A stretch of DNA of 62,822 nt from Rhodoferax sp. (GTDB lineage: Bacteria; Pseudomonadota; Gammaproteobacteria; Burkholderiales; Burkholderiaceae_C). The notes below the pieces were generated by a model. That model saw only the letters and a program-made list of their open reading frames with translations, ran no database searches and was not told the origin of the DNA. The DNA lies in the NCBI GenBank assembly GCA_020048895.1, contig JAIFLV010000014.1, positions 46,586 through 109,407 on the forward strand, read 5' to 3'. Positions 8,774 to 18,058 of the stretch are shown in pieces (positions within the stretch are counted from its first letter, which is position 1; each line of letters begins with the position of its first letter). A program made the position numbers and the translations under genes.

Positions 8774-9490
8774 TCAGTGTGAGTGCATTTTCACCCGAAG
8801 TCGGGCAATGGATTGACTGTGCAATTGGCATACCCGTGATTCGGTGACGTCCAATACGGCCGCAATTTCCTTCAAATTCATATCCTGCTCGTAGTACATA
8901 CTCATGATGTACTGCTCACGTTCTGGCAGCGTCTTGATAGCGGCAACCAAGGATTCGCGCAAGCGCTGGTCACGCAGCAGGTTCACGGGATCTGAGTCAC
9001 TATCAGCCACATGCCGGTCGAGGTAGTCGTCGTCATCCTCGCCTTTGCGGGCCATGTCTTCCAGGTACACCAGCTGCGTGCCCCGCACTTTCGACAAAAG
9101 GCTTTGGTATTCGTCGAGCGCCATCCCGAGTTCAGCTGCAATTTCAGACTCCAGGGGGCTGCGGCCCAACCGCTGCTCCACCTTGCGCATGGCGGTCTCA
9201 ATTTCTTTCTGGCTCTTGCGGGCGCCGCGTGACATCCAGTCATTCTCACGGAGTTCATCGAGCATGGCACCGCGAATTCGCTGGGTGGCGAAGGTCTCAA
9301 ATTGCACGCCTTGGGAGGATTCGAAGCGCGAAAGTGCGTCTGAAAGGCCAATTAGACCCACCTGAATCAAATCATCAACTTCAACACTCGGCGGCAACCT
9401 GGCCATCATGTGGTGGGCCAACCTTCGCACCAGCGGCTGGTATTGCCGAATGAGTGCCGATCGGTCGAGTTGGCCTTTGACCGTGTACAT
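8774..9490 (-). CDS. fliA: FliA, RNA polymerase sigma-28 factor
   Basis: 238 residues. Sigma region 2 is visible as VDDLIQVGLIGLSDALSRF, region 3 around residues 95-135, and the region 4 helix-turn-helix as LKEIAAVLDVTESRVCQLHS near the C-terminus. FliA directs transcription of late flagellar genes (flagellin, motor, chemotaxis, flgM). Its ATG overlaps the stop of the upstream FlhG-like gene by one base (TGATG), so the two are probably translationally coupled within the flhB-flhA-flhF run. Confidence 0.97.
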   Translation of the reverse strand: MYTVKGQLDRSALIRQYQPLVRRLAHHMMARLPPSVEVDDLIQVGLIGLSDALSRFESSQGVQFETFATQRIRGAMLDELRENDWMSRGARKSQKEIETAMRKVEQRLGRSPLESEIAAELGMALDEYQSLLSKVRGTQLVYLEDMARKGEDDDDYLDRHVADSDSDPVNLLRDQRLRESLVAAIKTLPEREQYIMSMYYEQDMNLKEIAAVLDVTESRVCQLHSQSIARLRVKMHSH

Positions 9491-10269
9491 CAGTGGCTCC
9501 CAATGCCCTGACTACCCCACGCGGGGTGTAGCGGTGAATGCACAGCATGCACATTCGATGCTTCAACGTGCGTCAGGAGCAGCGCGTTCTCCAGCATTCT
9601 AAGTGCCAGACTCTGCATTTCGGCATTGGGTCGATTGTCAAATGATGGCGTTGCAATACGGATGGGTTTCACGTCGTAACCTAAAAAATTCCTGGCACAT
9701 TCACCTAGGCTTGCGGCAACAGCGCGCTCGTCTTCTGCCAAGTTTACGACACTTGGCTCCAGATTCCCCTTTTTTAGCAGTCGCTTCAGAGCGAGATAAC
9801 TCGTCATCAGGGAAGTCTTCATCGATGACACCGCCAACAGGGGTGCTGCGCGGCTATGGCCGATCAATGTCGTCAACCACACTGCATTGCAGTACAGAAT
9901 CACGACGCTATCGCGCGGCATGATTTGTCCCAACTTCCTCAAACTAGTTTCATGACCCAGTGCGTCAGAACAAAGCGTCTGTATTCCGAGTGCTGAGGGA
10001 ATGACTGTCCAGAACGGTTCGTCCGACAAAGTACGCCAGTTGGAAGCATTGAGCATTTGCTCTAGACCGGGATTGGTGTCGGTCTCACAGGCGGTGGCGT
10101 CGAGTACGGTCACGGCGTAACCAAACTCAGACAAGGCCATGCACAATTGCCAAAGCAACGGGAGCTCAACGCGTTCGTCGCCGTGACTGACCATCGCGAT
10201 CAAGCGGGCACCAGACCTGGGTGCCATCGCCATGAGCCCAGTTGCCTGGTGAACTGTCGAATCAAGCAT
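9490..10269 (-). CDS. FlhG-like MinD/ParA-family protein lacking a Walker A motif
   Basis: 259 residues. The position between flhF and fliA is that of flhG (fleN), a MinD-type ATPase that limits flagellar number. The beginning of a MinD fold is recognisable: a strand ARLIAMVSHG at residues 21-30, a helix (LLWQLCMALSEFGYAV) and a second strand ending TVLDA near residue 58. The KGGxGKT loop expected around residues 29-36 is absent and replaced by HGDERVEL. The protein may therefore not hydrolyse ATP. It overlaps flhF by 8 bases and fliA by one, so it is tightly coupled to both. It could instead be an unrelated protein that took the flhG position, but the strand-helix-strand pattern argues for descent from flhG. 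Confidence 0.7.
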   Translation of the reverse strand: MLDSTVHQATGLMAMAPRSGARLIAMVSHGDERVELPLLWQLCMALSEFGYAVTVLDATACETDTNPGLEQMLNASNWRTLSDEPFWTVIPSALGIQTLCSDALGHETSLRKLGQIMPRDSVVILYCNAVWLTTLIGHSRAAPLLAVSSMKTSLMTSYLALKRLLKKGNLEPSVVNLAEDERAVAASLGECARNFLGYDVKPIRIATPSFDNRPNAEMQSLALRMLENALLLTHVEASNVHAVHSPLHPAWGSQGIGSH

Positions 10270-11674
10270 CCAGATGCCCCTTGTTTGCAGGTCTTGAGTG
10301 GGACTGGCTGAAGAAGAACCCTAAGTCTTTGGCGGTTGGATCATAGGCAGAGTTAGCATACTCCCGCAGCGATTGCCGAACCAGCTTGGATGCTACTGCG
10401 GACTCCCAATCCTCCGGAACACGTTGACCATTGGTAACGCCCCGAAGGACCAATTGGTGCCGAATGGCGGCATCAATGGCGGGTCCGAGCTTCACGGCCT
10501 CGTCAATCTTGGAAAAAATGGCCTGTTGCGACGAAGTTTGCTTGAAAGATGCGATGACATCGTCGAGCGTGTCTCCATGGCCACCGGCGTTGAGCACCAG
10601 CAAACGCTTAATCCCGGGCAAATCCAGGAGTTCAAGCAACTCACGCTTGCGTGGGTCACGCGGGGCGAGACCTGCGGTGTCCACCAGAACCATTTTCTTG
10701 TTGGACAAAAGCCCCAACAAGTCCTGCAATGCCGCACGGTCATGCGCAAGGTGTGCGACAACACCCAACATCTTGCCGTAGGCACGAAGTTGGTCGTGGG
10801 CTCCCACGCGGTAGGTATCCAGAGTGATGAGCCCGACACTGCTGGCTCCGTAAGTGCTAGCGCACAAACCTGCGAGCTTGGCTGCCGTAGTGGTCTTGCC
10901 GACACCAGTTGCGCCCGTCAGGGCAAATACCCCACCTTCTTCGTGTAAAGCCGGGCTCTCTGCGTCAGTTCTCAGGTTGCGCTCCAAAACGTCCATCACC
11001 CAACGTGCGGAACCACTTGCATCCAGGTCTTGCGGCATGCGCTCCAGAATGGCGCGGGAGAGGGTCGGCGAATAACCGGCCCGGATCAGCTTGAGCATCA
11101 AGTTGGCCTGAATCGGATTCTGGCGCGCTTGGCCCAGCCAGGTCAGCGTGTTGAAGCGGTCTTCTATGAGGTCCTTCATCGCGTGAAGCTCATCAACGAT
11201 GCCCTGGGGAACCGCTGTGGGTGTTGGTTGCGCCCCTGCCGGTTTGCGAACAATCTGGGCCGCCTTGGGTGGGCTGGGAGGCATCTTCGTGGCAGGCTCT
11301 TCCGTCTCGAAGGTGCTGCTGCGCTCCTGTGCCGGTGACTGCGTAGACTCGTGGCGCTTACGTAACATGCGTTCGCGCACATAGTCCTGAAACGACAGGG
11401 TACTCATTGCCAGTTGGGCTACGTCGTCTTCGACTTTGGTGGCAACTTCCTTGTAACTCGGTGTCGACTCCCGTGCGGGTGCCACGTTGGCCTTCTGGCT
11501 TGGGGCAGAATTTCCGTCATCGAATTGCGCCAGGGCGTCCTCAGCCGTCGCAACAACCTCGACGCCGTTCTCAGTCGGACGGTTTGACAGAATCAACGTG
11601 CCATCACCAAAGGTCATACGTGCCTTGGCAAGGGCTTCACGGGATGTGGCAGCGGTAAATCGTTGAATGTTCAT
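10262..11674 (-). CDS. flhF: FlhF, SRP-type GTPase for flagellar placement
   Basis: 470 residues. The N-terminus MNIQRFTAATSREALAKARM is the typical FlhF start, followed by a variable linker to about residue 150 and an N domain to about 240. The G domain contains GATGVGKT at residues 254-261, then LITLDTYRVGAHDQLRAYG and VLVDTAGL. FlhF directs where flagella are built, usually at a pole, and is related to Ffh/FtsY. It starts within the flhA stop (ATGA overlap), so expression is coupled to the export gate genes. Confidence 0.96.
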   Translation of the reverse strand: MNIQRFTAATSREALAKARMTFGDGTLILSNRPTENGVEVVATAEDALAQFDDGNSAPSQKANVAPARESTPSYKEVATKVEDDVAQLAMSTLSFQDYVRERMLRKRHESTQSPAQERSSTFETEEPATKMPPSPPKAAQIVRKPAGAQPTPTAVPQGIVDELHAMKDLIEDRFNTLTWLGQARQNPIQANLMLKLIRAGYSPTLSRAILERMPQDLDASGSARWVMDVLERNLRTDAESPALHEEGGVFALTGATGVGKTTTAAKLAGLCASTYGASSVGLITLDTYRVGAHDQLRAYGKMLGVVAHLAHDRAALQDLLGLLSNKKMVLVDTAGLAPRDPRKRELLELLDLPGIKRLLVLNAGGHGDTLDDVIASFKQTSSQQAIFSKIDEAVKLGPAIDAAIRHQLVLRGVTNGQRVPEDWESAVASKLVRQSLREYANSAYDPTAKDLGFFFSQSHSRPANKGHLDA

Positions 11675-13752
11675 GGTAATGCACCTCTGAGAATCGGGCC
11701 GATACGGATCGTGTGGGTTTCAGGAATTTCGCTGTGGGCCAGCACTTGCAAACGGGGTGCCACGCGACGTACCAGTCGGGAAATGGAACTGCGAATCTGG
11801 TCCGGGACCAGCAAACAGGCGGGAACGCCAACTTCTTCCTGTTTCATGGCGGTCTCGGCAGCTGTGCGCGAAAGCATGTCAGCAACGCCTGGATCCAAGG
11901 CTGCGCCCGATGCGCTGCCCAGTGCTTGAACCAGAAGTCGCTCGAGTCCCGGGTCTATCGCGATGACATTCAGTTCCTTTGTAGGCCCGTAGATTTGCTG
12001 CACGATGGCAGGTGACAGCGCTACCCGCACCCGTTTGGCCAATTCCGCTGGATCGGTCGTCACCACTGCATGCTCTGCAATCGATTCAATAATGGTTCGG
12101 ATGTCACGAATGTGTACAGCCTCGTCAAGTAACAGCTGCAGTACTTTCTGAAAAACAGCGATCGATACCATTTTGGGGACCACCTCTTCGATCAGTTTCG
12201 GCGCCAGCTTTGCCACGTGTTCTACCAACTGCTGGGTCTCTGTTCGGCTGAGTAATTTGGAAGCTTGCACTTGCATCAAGTGTGACAAATGTGTGGCCAT
12301 CACAGTCTCGGAATCAACCACGGTATATCCGGCCATTTGCGCTGCTTCCTTCTGGCGTTCGTCGATCCAGTGGGCCGGGAGCCCAAAGGCAGGGTCGGTG
12401 GTGGCCGTGCCAATCAAGGGAGATGTGATGCCTCCGGGGTTGATGGCCAGGTACATACCTGGGAAGGCCTCACCTTCACCCACGATGACCCCACGCAATG
12501 TGATGCGGTAACCGCTGGGTTTTAGCTCCAGGTTATCCCGTACGTGCACGGCCGGCGGCAGAAATCCCACTTCCTGGGCAAACTTGCGGCGCACACCCTT
12601 GATGCGCGTGAGCAGATCGCCCTGGCGTGTCTTGTCCACCAGCGCGATCAGCCGGTACCCCAGCTCCAGCCCCAGCTGGTCCACCGGCTGCAGGTCGTCC
12701 CACGAAGCTTCACCATCTGGGTTGGTGACTGGCGCTTGCAGTTCCGGGTCGGCTGGCGGGGGCTTGTTGGCGAGCATCCATGCACCGTAGGCCAATACCG
12801 AAGAAATGGTAAGGAACACAAAGTGGGGCATATTGGGAATGACTCCCAGAATGAACATGATGGTCGCCGTAATCCCCAGAACGCGAGGAGAAACAAACAT
12901 CTGCCCCACGATTTGTTTGCCAATATCGTGTTCCTTGCCTACGCGTGAAACCACCATGGCTGCTGCGACGGATATCAGCAAGCCAGGAATTTGTGCGACC
13001 AACGCGTCACCTACCGCCAGCAAAATGTAAGTGTTGGCTGCTTGCGTGGCAGTGAGATCATGCTGCAAGATTCCGATGGCAAAGCCACCGAAGATGTTGA
13101 TCAGCAAAATGAGAATGCCGGCAATGGCATCGCCACGTACAAACTTGGATGCGCCATCCATGGAGCCAAAAAATTCTGCTTCTTCGCCCACTTCGGCGCG
13201 CCGACGCTTGGCTTCCTTTTCGTCAATCAGTCCGGCGTTCAGGTCCGCGTCCACCGCCATCTGTTTGCCTGGCATCGCATCCAGTGTGAATCGGGCAGAC
13301 ACTTCTGCAATCCGCTCGGACCCTTTGGTCACCACCACGAAGTTGATAACGACCAAGATAGCGAAAACAATCAGACCAACGGCAAAATTGCCACCGATCA
13401 GGAAGTGACCAAAGGCTTCGATCACCGCACCGGCAGCACCCGGTCCAGTGTGCCCTTCGAGCAGAACAACACGGGTTGATGCAACGTTTAGCGACAGTCG
13501 CATCAACGTTGTCAACAACAGCACAGACGGGAAGGCTGCGAAATCCAATGGGCGAATCATGTACGCAGCCACCATCATGACCATCAGCGCCACCGCAATG
13601 TTGATGGTGAAAAATGCGTCCAGCAACAACGGCGGCAAGGGCAACACCATCATTGCAAGAATCGCAACGACGAGCATCGGCGCGGCAGCTCCCTGAACCA
13701 CATTGGCGTTGGAGCTGTACCACTGCTGTAGAGACTTCAGTTGGGCGTTCAT
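11671..13752 (-). CDS. flhA: FlhA, flagellar export gate protein
   Basis: 693 residues, the standard length. The first half is a multi-spanning membrane domain, beginning with AAPMLVVAILAMMVLPLPPL and including LDAMPGKQMAVDADLNAGLI, the conserved cytoplasmic loop of the FlhA/type III export family. The second half is the cytoplasmic domain that receives substrates and chaperones. It overlaps flhB upstream and flhF downstream by four bases each (ATGA). Confidence 0.98.
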   Translation of the reverse strand: MNAQLKSLQQWYSSNANVVQGAAAPMLVVAILAMMVLPLPPLLLDAFFTINIAVALMVMMVAAYMIRPLDFAAFPSVLLLTTLMRLSLNVASTRVVLLEGHTGPGAAGAVIEAFGHFLIGGNFAVGLIVFAILVVINFVVVTKGSERIAEVSARFTLDAMPGKQMAVDADLNAGLIDEKEAKRRRAEVGEEAEFFGSMDGASKFVRGDAIAGILILLINIFGGFAIGILQHDLTATQAANTYILLAVGDALVAQIPGLLISVAAAMVVSRVGKEHDIGKQIVGQMFVSPRVLGITATIMFILGVIPNMPHFVFLTISSVLAYGAWMLANKPPPADPELQAPVTNPDGEASWDDLQPVDQLGLELGYRLIALVDKTRQGDLLTRIKGVRRKFAQEVGFLPPAVHVRDNLELKPSGYRITLRGVIVGEGEAFPGMYLAINPGGITSPLIGTATTDPAFGLPAHWIDERQKEAAQMAGYTVVDSETVMATHLSHLMQVQASKLLSRTETQQLVEHVAKLAPKLIEEVVPKMVSIAVFQKVLQLLLDEAVHIRDIRTIIESIAEHAVVTTDPAELAKRVRVALSPAIVQQIYGPTKELNVIAIDPGLERLLVQALGSASGAALDPGVADMLSRTAAETAMKQEEVGVPACLLVPDQIRSSISRLVRRVAPRLQVLAHSEIPETHTIRIGPILRGALP

Positions 13753-14903
13753 AGAGCTGCGGCCTTAATGGCCTTTGCCAGCGGGTCTAGTTCTGGCGGA
13801 ACAAAGGGTTGAGGTGCATCGCCAGGCATTGGTCCTTCACCGCGCAATGCAGCACGCAGTCGGTACACATAGGCCAATACCTGGGCAACCGCTGTATAAA
13901 GGGCAGAAGGAATGTCCTGGTCCAGTTCCGCATTCGCATACAGGGCCCGCGCCAACATCGGTGATTGCAGTACCGGGATCGAGTGGTGCTTGGCAATATC
14001 CCGAATTTTCAGGGCCAGCAAGTCGGCACCTTTGGAGATGACCTGGGGTGCGTGCATGGTGGCGTCGTCGTAACGAATGGCTACGGCAAAGTGGGTCGGA
14101 TTCATCACCACGAAGTCGGCTTTGGGCACGGCGTTGACGCTGCTTCGTTGTGCCATTTCCTTTTGTTTCTGGCGGATCTTGCCTTTGATTTGTGGGTTCC
14201 CGTCAGACTCCTTGCCTTCTTGCTGCACTTCCTGATGCGACATTTTGAGTTCGTCGCGGTGCAAATAGGCCTGCAGTGGCACGTCTACCAGTGCCGCCAA
14301 AAGGATAACCAGTAAAAGCAGTCCCAGGCCACGGGTCAGCCAATCGGTGAGATGGCTAATGGCTGCCCTCGAAGGTTGCAGCTCCAGCGCGGCAACCGAT
14401 TGCAGACTCGAACTCAGATACAACGCCGCAATTGTCGTGAGCACTGTAGTCAACAAAACCATCTTGGCAACGGAAAGCAGCTTCTTCTTGGTGAACAGAT
14501 TGCCAAAACCCGAAATTGGACTGAGTCGGCTGAAGTCTGGCATGAGGGGTTTGAAGCTGTTAACCCACCCGCCAGACGCTACGGACGCAGCAATGGCGGC
14601 CGTGATAATGATGGCGGCGAAAGCGACGCAACCCGCCAGCCCTATGGTTGTGGCTTCTCCCAACCGAAGGATCATCGAGCCGGAGTTGCGTATCGTGCCG
14701 GCGTCAAATGAGAGCTGCCTGCCCAACCCTTGCCTGAGCTGTTCAAACAGAATGGGTGCTAGCGCCAGTACCGCTGCAGCTCCCGCGCCAAGGACGGCCA
14801 GATGCGACAAATCCTCTGAACGACTGACCTGCCCATCGTCCCGCGCCTTGCGTAGCTTGCGTTCCGTGGCGGGTAGGTTGCGATCTTGACTGCCTTGTTC
14901 CAT
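13749..14903 (-). CDS. flhB: FlhB, flagellar export switch protein
   Basis: 384 residues. Four membrane segments occupy about residues 30-215. The self-cleavage motif NPTH is at residues 268-271, in VVMNPTHFAVAIRYD, so the protein should autocleave between Asn and Pro to switch export from rod/hook to filament substrates. The N-terminus KTERKLRKARDDGQ-like region (ATERKLRKARDDGQVSRSED) is typical. It is the first gene of the flhB-flhA-flhF-flhG-like-fliA run. Confidence 0.98.
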   Translation of the reverse strand: MEQGSQDRNLPATERKLRKARDDGQVSRSEDLSHLAVLGAGAAAVLALAPILFEQLRQGLGRQLSFDAGTIRNSGSMILRLGEATTIGLAGCVAFAAIIITAAIAASVASGGWVNSFKPLMPDFSRLSPISGFGNLFTKKKLLSVAKMVLLTTVLTTIAALYLSSSLQSVAALELQPSRAAISHLTDWLTRGLGLLLLVILLAALVDVPLQAYLHRDELKMSHQEVQQEGKESDGNPQIKGKIRQKQKEMAQRSSVNAVPKADFVVMNPTHFAVAIRYDDATMHAPQVISKGADLLALKIRDIAKHHSIPVLQSPMLARALYANAELDQDIPSALYTAVAQVLAYVYRLRAALRGEGPMPGDAPQPFVPPELDPLAKAIKAAAL

Positions 14904-14962
14904 GGTAGGGAGACTCTATAGTTCCTACCATTGTCGCGATCACCCTGCCAAACTAAAGGGTG

Positions 14963-14986
14963 AAAAGCGGTGGGGATGCCCCGCTT
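14963..14986 (-). terminator. Hairpin terminator after cheY
   Basis: On the minus strand the sequence reads AAGCGGGG, a short loop, then CCCC-A-CCGCTTTT, a stem with one bulge followed by T residues. It lies 19-42 bases after the cheY stop and before flhB, so it probably separates the motAB-cheY transcript from flhB. Confidence 0.5.
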
Positions 14987-15004
14987 ATTCAATGTGGATC
15001 TGAA

Positions 15005-15394
15005 TTACTTCAGGCCCACCTTGGTCAGAATGTGATTGACCTTGTCTTCCAGGGTGGCCTTGGTGAACGGCTTCACGATGTAGCCCGAGGCGCCTTGCTG
15101 AGCCGCAAGCACAATGTCTTCCTTGCGTGCTTCGGCCGTCACCATCAATACCGGGATGTGTTTGAGTTTTTCGTCTTTCTTGATTTCAGCGAGCAACTGG
15201 AACCCGTTCATGTTGGGCATATTGATGTCACTCACCACAAAATCGAAGCTGGCGTTACGAAGCTTCTGCAGTGCAATCACTCCGTCCTCGGCCTCGTCCG
15301 CGTCGGCATAACCGCTTTCTTTCAGCAGATTGCGCACAATTCGGCGCATGGTGGAGAAATCATCAACGATTAAAAAACGCAATTCTTTTGCCAT
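15005..15394 (-). CDS. cheY: CheY, chemotaxis response regulator
   Basis: 129 residues, a single receiver domain of CheY size. The acidic pair is D11/D12, the phosphoacceptor is D56 in [12 protein letters not shown], a Thr occurs in [12 protein letters not shown] and the invariant Lys in [13 protein letters not shown]. The alignment is close to enteric CheY. In its phosphorylated form it binds FliM and changes motor rotation. It follows motB after 60 bases, an arrangement separate from the main che operon at 55849-62215, which carries a second CheY-like gene. Confidence 0.95.
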   Translation of the reverse strand: MAKELRFLIVDDFSTMRRIVRNLLKESGYADADEAEDGVIALQKLRNASFDFVVSDINMPNMNGFQLLAEIKKDEKLKHIPVLMVTAEARKEDIVLAAQQGASGYIVKPFTKATLEDKVNHILTKVGLK

Positions 15395-15454
15395 GGATAA
15401 CCCCTTCGCGGGCGATTTTCTGATGTTCGCAAGTATGACCTAATTTTGGCAGAC

Positions 15455-16399
15455 TTACGGTTTCGATTGTGTACGGTCGGCCCTTGGCGCTGCGGCGGCT
15501 TCAGTCTCCATTTCGACCGCGATGCGGTTGCCACCCAAAAGCCGCTCTTCGGCATCTTTGGTCATCACAAGGATGCTGATGCGCCGGTTGCTGGGGCTGA
15601 GTGGATTTTCCGGATCCAGCAGCAAACTGGAGGCCATACCCACCACCCGCGCCAGTTTTTCTTCCGGCATACCTGCCGCGGCCAGTTCGCGACGCGACGC
15701 GTTGGCTCGATCGGCCGACAACTCCCAGTTGCTGTAACCCCTGGCGGCATTGGCGTAAGAAGATCGGTCGGTGTGGCCATCCAGGCTGATTTTGTTTTCC
15801 ACATCCAGCAGCGCAATGCCGATTTCCTGCAAAATTTCCCGCATGTAGGGCTTGACGGTGGCGCTACCGCTGTCAAACATAGGGCGCCTTTGGTCATCGA
15901 CAATCTGTATCTGTAGCCCGTCTGGCGTTATCTCCAAACGAATTTGTGAGCTGAACTCCGACATCTTGGGGTTGTTGGCGATGACACCCGCGATTTTGGA
16001 GCTCAGAGCGGCAAGCATCTTGGCATCGCGGCGCGCCACTTCGGCCTTTAGTTTCTCGCCGGACATCTTGCGTGCAGATTTGTCTGCCCCGTCGCCACGT
16101 TTCGCTTGACCTGCGGATTGGGTCAGATCATTGCCGCCGCCCTGAATCACACTGTTGCTTGCGCCAGCCCCAGAGCCTCCTTGCATGGCCACTTTCAGAG
16201 GTGACTGAAAGTAATCGGAAAGCCCTTTTTTGTCGCCTTCTGTGGTGCTACCCAATAGCCACATAAGCAAGAAAAACGCCATCATGGCGGTTACAAAGTC
16301 CGCGTAGGCAATCTTCCAGGCACCACCATGTGCGACGTGGCCACCCTTCTTCACCCGCTTGATGATGATGGGCTGGAGTTTTTTTGCGTCTCCTGCCAT
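15455..16399 (-). CDS. motB: MotB, flagellar stator protein
   Basis: 314 residues. The single membrane segment contains the proton-binding aspartate D34 in IAYADFVTAMMAFFLLMWLL, the form seen in H+-driven stators. The plug and linker follow, then an OmpA-like peptidoglycan-binding domain (about residues 150-290) with ISLDGHTDRSSYANAARGYS and LSADRANASRREL. It anchors the stator to the cell wall. It follows motA after 18 bases. Confidence 0.97.
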   Translation of the reverse strand: MAGDAKKLQPIIIKRVKKGGHVAHGGAWKIAYADFVTAMMAFFLLMWLLGSTTEGDKKGLSDYFQSPLKVAMQGGSGAGASNSVIQGGGNDLTQSAGQAKRGDGADKSARKMSGEKLKAEVARRDAKMLAALSSKIAGVIANNPKMSEFSSQIRLEITPDGLQIQIVDDQRRPMFDSGSATVKPYMREILQEIGIALLDVENKISLDGHTDRSSYANAARGYSNWELSADRANASRRELAAAGMPEEKLARVVGMASSLLLDPENPLSPSNRRISILVMTKDAEERLLGGNRIAVEMETEAAAAPRADRTQSKP

Positions 16400-16417
16400 C
16401 GCTAGGTGCTCCGGTAC

Positions 16418-17275
16418 CTACTTGCGCTTGACATGTGCCTCAAGCTCAGTAAAGGACGGGCGCTCCGTAGAAAAAAGCACTTTACGTCCGAACTCGATCG
16501 CCGTCGACGGGTTATAGCCCTGCATGCTGGCAAGCAATGTTGTCTTGATACATTGCAATTCCTTGCCCGCTTCTTCTACCTTTTGTTCAAGCACGCCGGC
16601 AAGTGGTTCGGCAAAAGCGTAGGCCAGCAAAATACCGAGAAAGGTACCGACCAGCGCCGAGCCAATCATGCCCCCCAGCACGGCCGGCGGTTGACCGACC
16701 GAACCCATGGTGTTCACAACCCCCAGCACGGCCGCCACAATGCCGAAAGCCGGCAAACCGCCGGCAACACGCTGCAAGGCCGCAACGGCCGCATGCTCTT
16801 CATGGTGGTGCGTCTCGATTTCACTGTCCATCAGGGACTCAATCTCATGCGCATTGAGGTTGCCCGACACCATCATGCGCAGGTAATCAGTCACAAATTC
16901 GACCACGTGGTGGTCTGAGCCTACCGTCGGATATTTTTTGAACAGCGCCGAGTCATGGGGCTCTTCCACGTCTTTTTCAATCGCCATCAGCCCTTCTTTG
17001 CGTGCTTTTTGGAGAATGTCGTACAGCAAGGCCAGCAGCTCCATATAGCGGGCTTTGGTGTACTTGCTGGGCTTGAAACATGCGCCCAGCCCTTTCATGG
17101 TGGCTTTGACGACCTTCATCTGGTTGTTGGCGAGAAATGCGCCAACGGTTGCGCCACCAATGGTGATCAACTCAAAGGGCAAAGCCTTCAGAATCACCAT
17201 GATGTTGCCACCGTGAAAAATGTATACGCCAAACACGCATACCAGAATGACGCCCCAACCAATGAGTACAAACAT
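16418..17275 (-). CDS. motA: MotA, flagellar stator protein
   Basis: 285 residues, as in enteric MotA. Four membrane segments are visible, near residues 2-22, 33-52, 168-190 and 200-225. The cytoplasmic loop carries many charged residues, and the conserved segment AAVLGVVNTMGSVGQPPAVL lies at membrane segment 3. With MotB it forms the proton channel that drives rotation. A candidate sigma-28 promoter lies about 70 bases upstream. Confidence 0.97.
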   Translation of the reverse strand: MFVLIGWGVILVCVFGVYIFHGGNIMVILKALPFELITIGGATVGAFLANNQMKVVKATMKGLGACFKPSKYTKARYMELLALLYDILQKARKEGLMAIEKDVEEPHDSALFKKYPTVGSDHHVVEFVTDYLRMMVSGNLNAHEIESLMDSEIETHHHEEHAAVAALQRVAGGLPAFGIVAAVLGVVNTMGSVGQPPAVLGGMIGSALVGTFLGILLAYAFAEPLAGVLEQKVEEAGKELQCIKTTLLASMQGYNPSTAIEFGRKVLFSTERPSFTELEAHVKRK

Positions 17276-17346
17276 AAGCGAATTGTGACAGCGTTCTACT
17301 GGCCTAAAGGGTTGAAGAGGGGGCAGGTTGCTAGCCAGAACCCATC

Positions 17347-17373
17347 ATATCGGTGAGAGATGATTGTGCATGA
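17347..17373 (-). promoter_or_regulatory. Candidate sigma-28 promoter of motAB-cheY
   Basis: On the minus strand: TCAT, 15 bases, ACCGATAT. Six of eight -10 positions match GCCGATAA and the spacing is exact. It lies about 72 bases before the motA ATG, the right place for a class 3 motor operon promoter. Confidence 0.42.
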
Positions 17374-17433
17374 ATTATCTGAATGCACCATCAACTTGTC
17401 ATTCTCACAGAAATTGTCAACAAAATTCGGCTG

Positions 17434-17464
17434 TAGCGCTTGCTGCGCTTGCGCAAGCAGCTAT
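17434..17464 (-). terminator. REP-like hairpin downstream of flhC
   Basis: On the minus strand the bases TAGCTGCTTGCG and CGCAGCAAGCGCTA pair around the loop CAAG, with small bulges. It starts 14 bases after the flhC stop, so it may act as terminator of flhDC. The core ATAGCTGCTTGCGCAA recurs in degenerate form near 42169. From general knowledge, short hairpins with this core are common between genes in Comamonadaceae, so it may be a REP-type repeat rather than a dedicated terminator. Confidence 0.45.
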
Positions 17465-17477
17465 CAGAACAATAGCG

Positions 17478-18014
17478 CTAGTGGAGCAAAATGCCACCAG
17501 CAGACGCGCCCTTGCCAGCGCGTGCAGGGGGAGTGCAAAGCCCGCACTCGTAGTGGCGAGCATTTTCGTAGGCTTCGCTCACAAAATGACCGCCGCACTT
17601 TGAGCACTTGGTCATGGAGAGCATGTTGTTGTCAATGAACTTCACCAGACGCCATGCACGGGTGATAGACAGCAATGGCTCCACGCCGCAGGCGGCAATC
17701 TGCTCGGTGTAGAGGCGATAAGCAGCCATCACGGCGTCGATGTCTTCCATGGCGCTGACCTTGGTCAGATACTCATAGGTGTTCTGGAACAGCGTGGCAT
17801 GGATATTGGGCTGCCAGGTAAGAAACCACTCTGTGGAGAACGGAAGCTGGCCTTTGCTGGGCGAGCGACCAGCGACTTCCTTGTAGAGGCGCAAGAGACG
17901 TTCATAAGACAAGTCGGTCTCGCTCTCCAGCACCTGGAGGCGTGCTCCCAACTGGATGAGGGCAACTGCCCGCTCAACTTGCTTGGAATCGCTCAAAACA
18001 CTCTTGGTGGCCAT
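17478..18014 (-). CDS. flhC: FlhC, flagellar master transcriptional activator subunit
   Basis: 178 residues, close to the usual 190. Four cysteines, C137, C140, C157 and C160, in the pattern CSKC...CGLC, form the expected zinc site. The segment ELLSITRAWRLVKF-like (LLSITRAWRLVKFIDNNML) precedes it. FlhC with FlhD activates class 2 flagellar promoters. GGAG precedes the ATG. It follows flhD after 44 bases, the standard order. Confidence 0.97.
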   Translation of the reverse strand: MATKSVLSDSKQVERAVALIQLGARLQVLESETDLSYERLLRLYKEVAGRSPSKGQLPFSTEWFLTWQPNIHATLFQNTYEYLTKVSAMEDIDAVMAAYRLYTEQIAACGVEPLLSITRAWRLVKFIDNNMLSMTKCSKCGGHFVSEAYENARHYECGLCTPPARAGKGASAGGILLH

Positions 18015-18058
18015 GGTGATGCTCCGGGTGGAATTGGTGGGACGGGTGTGTCAGTGGT

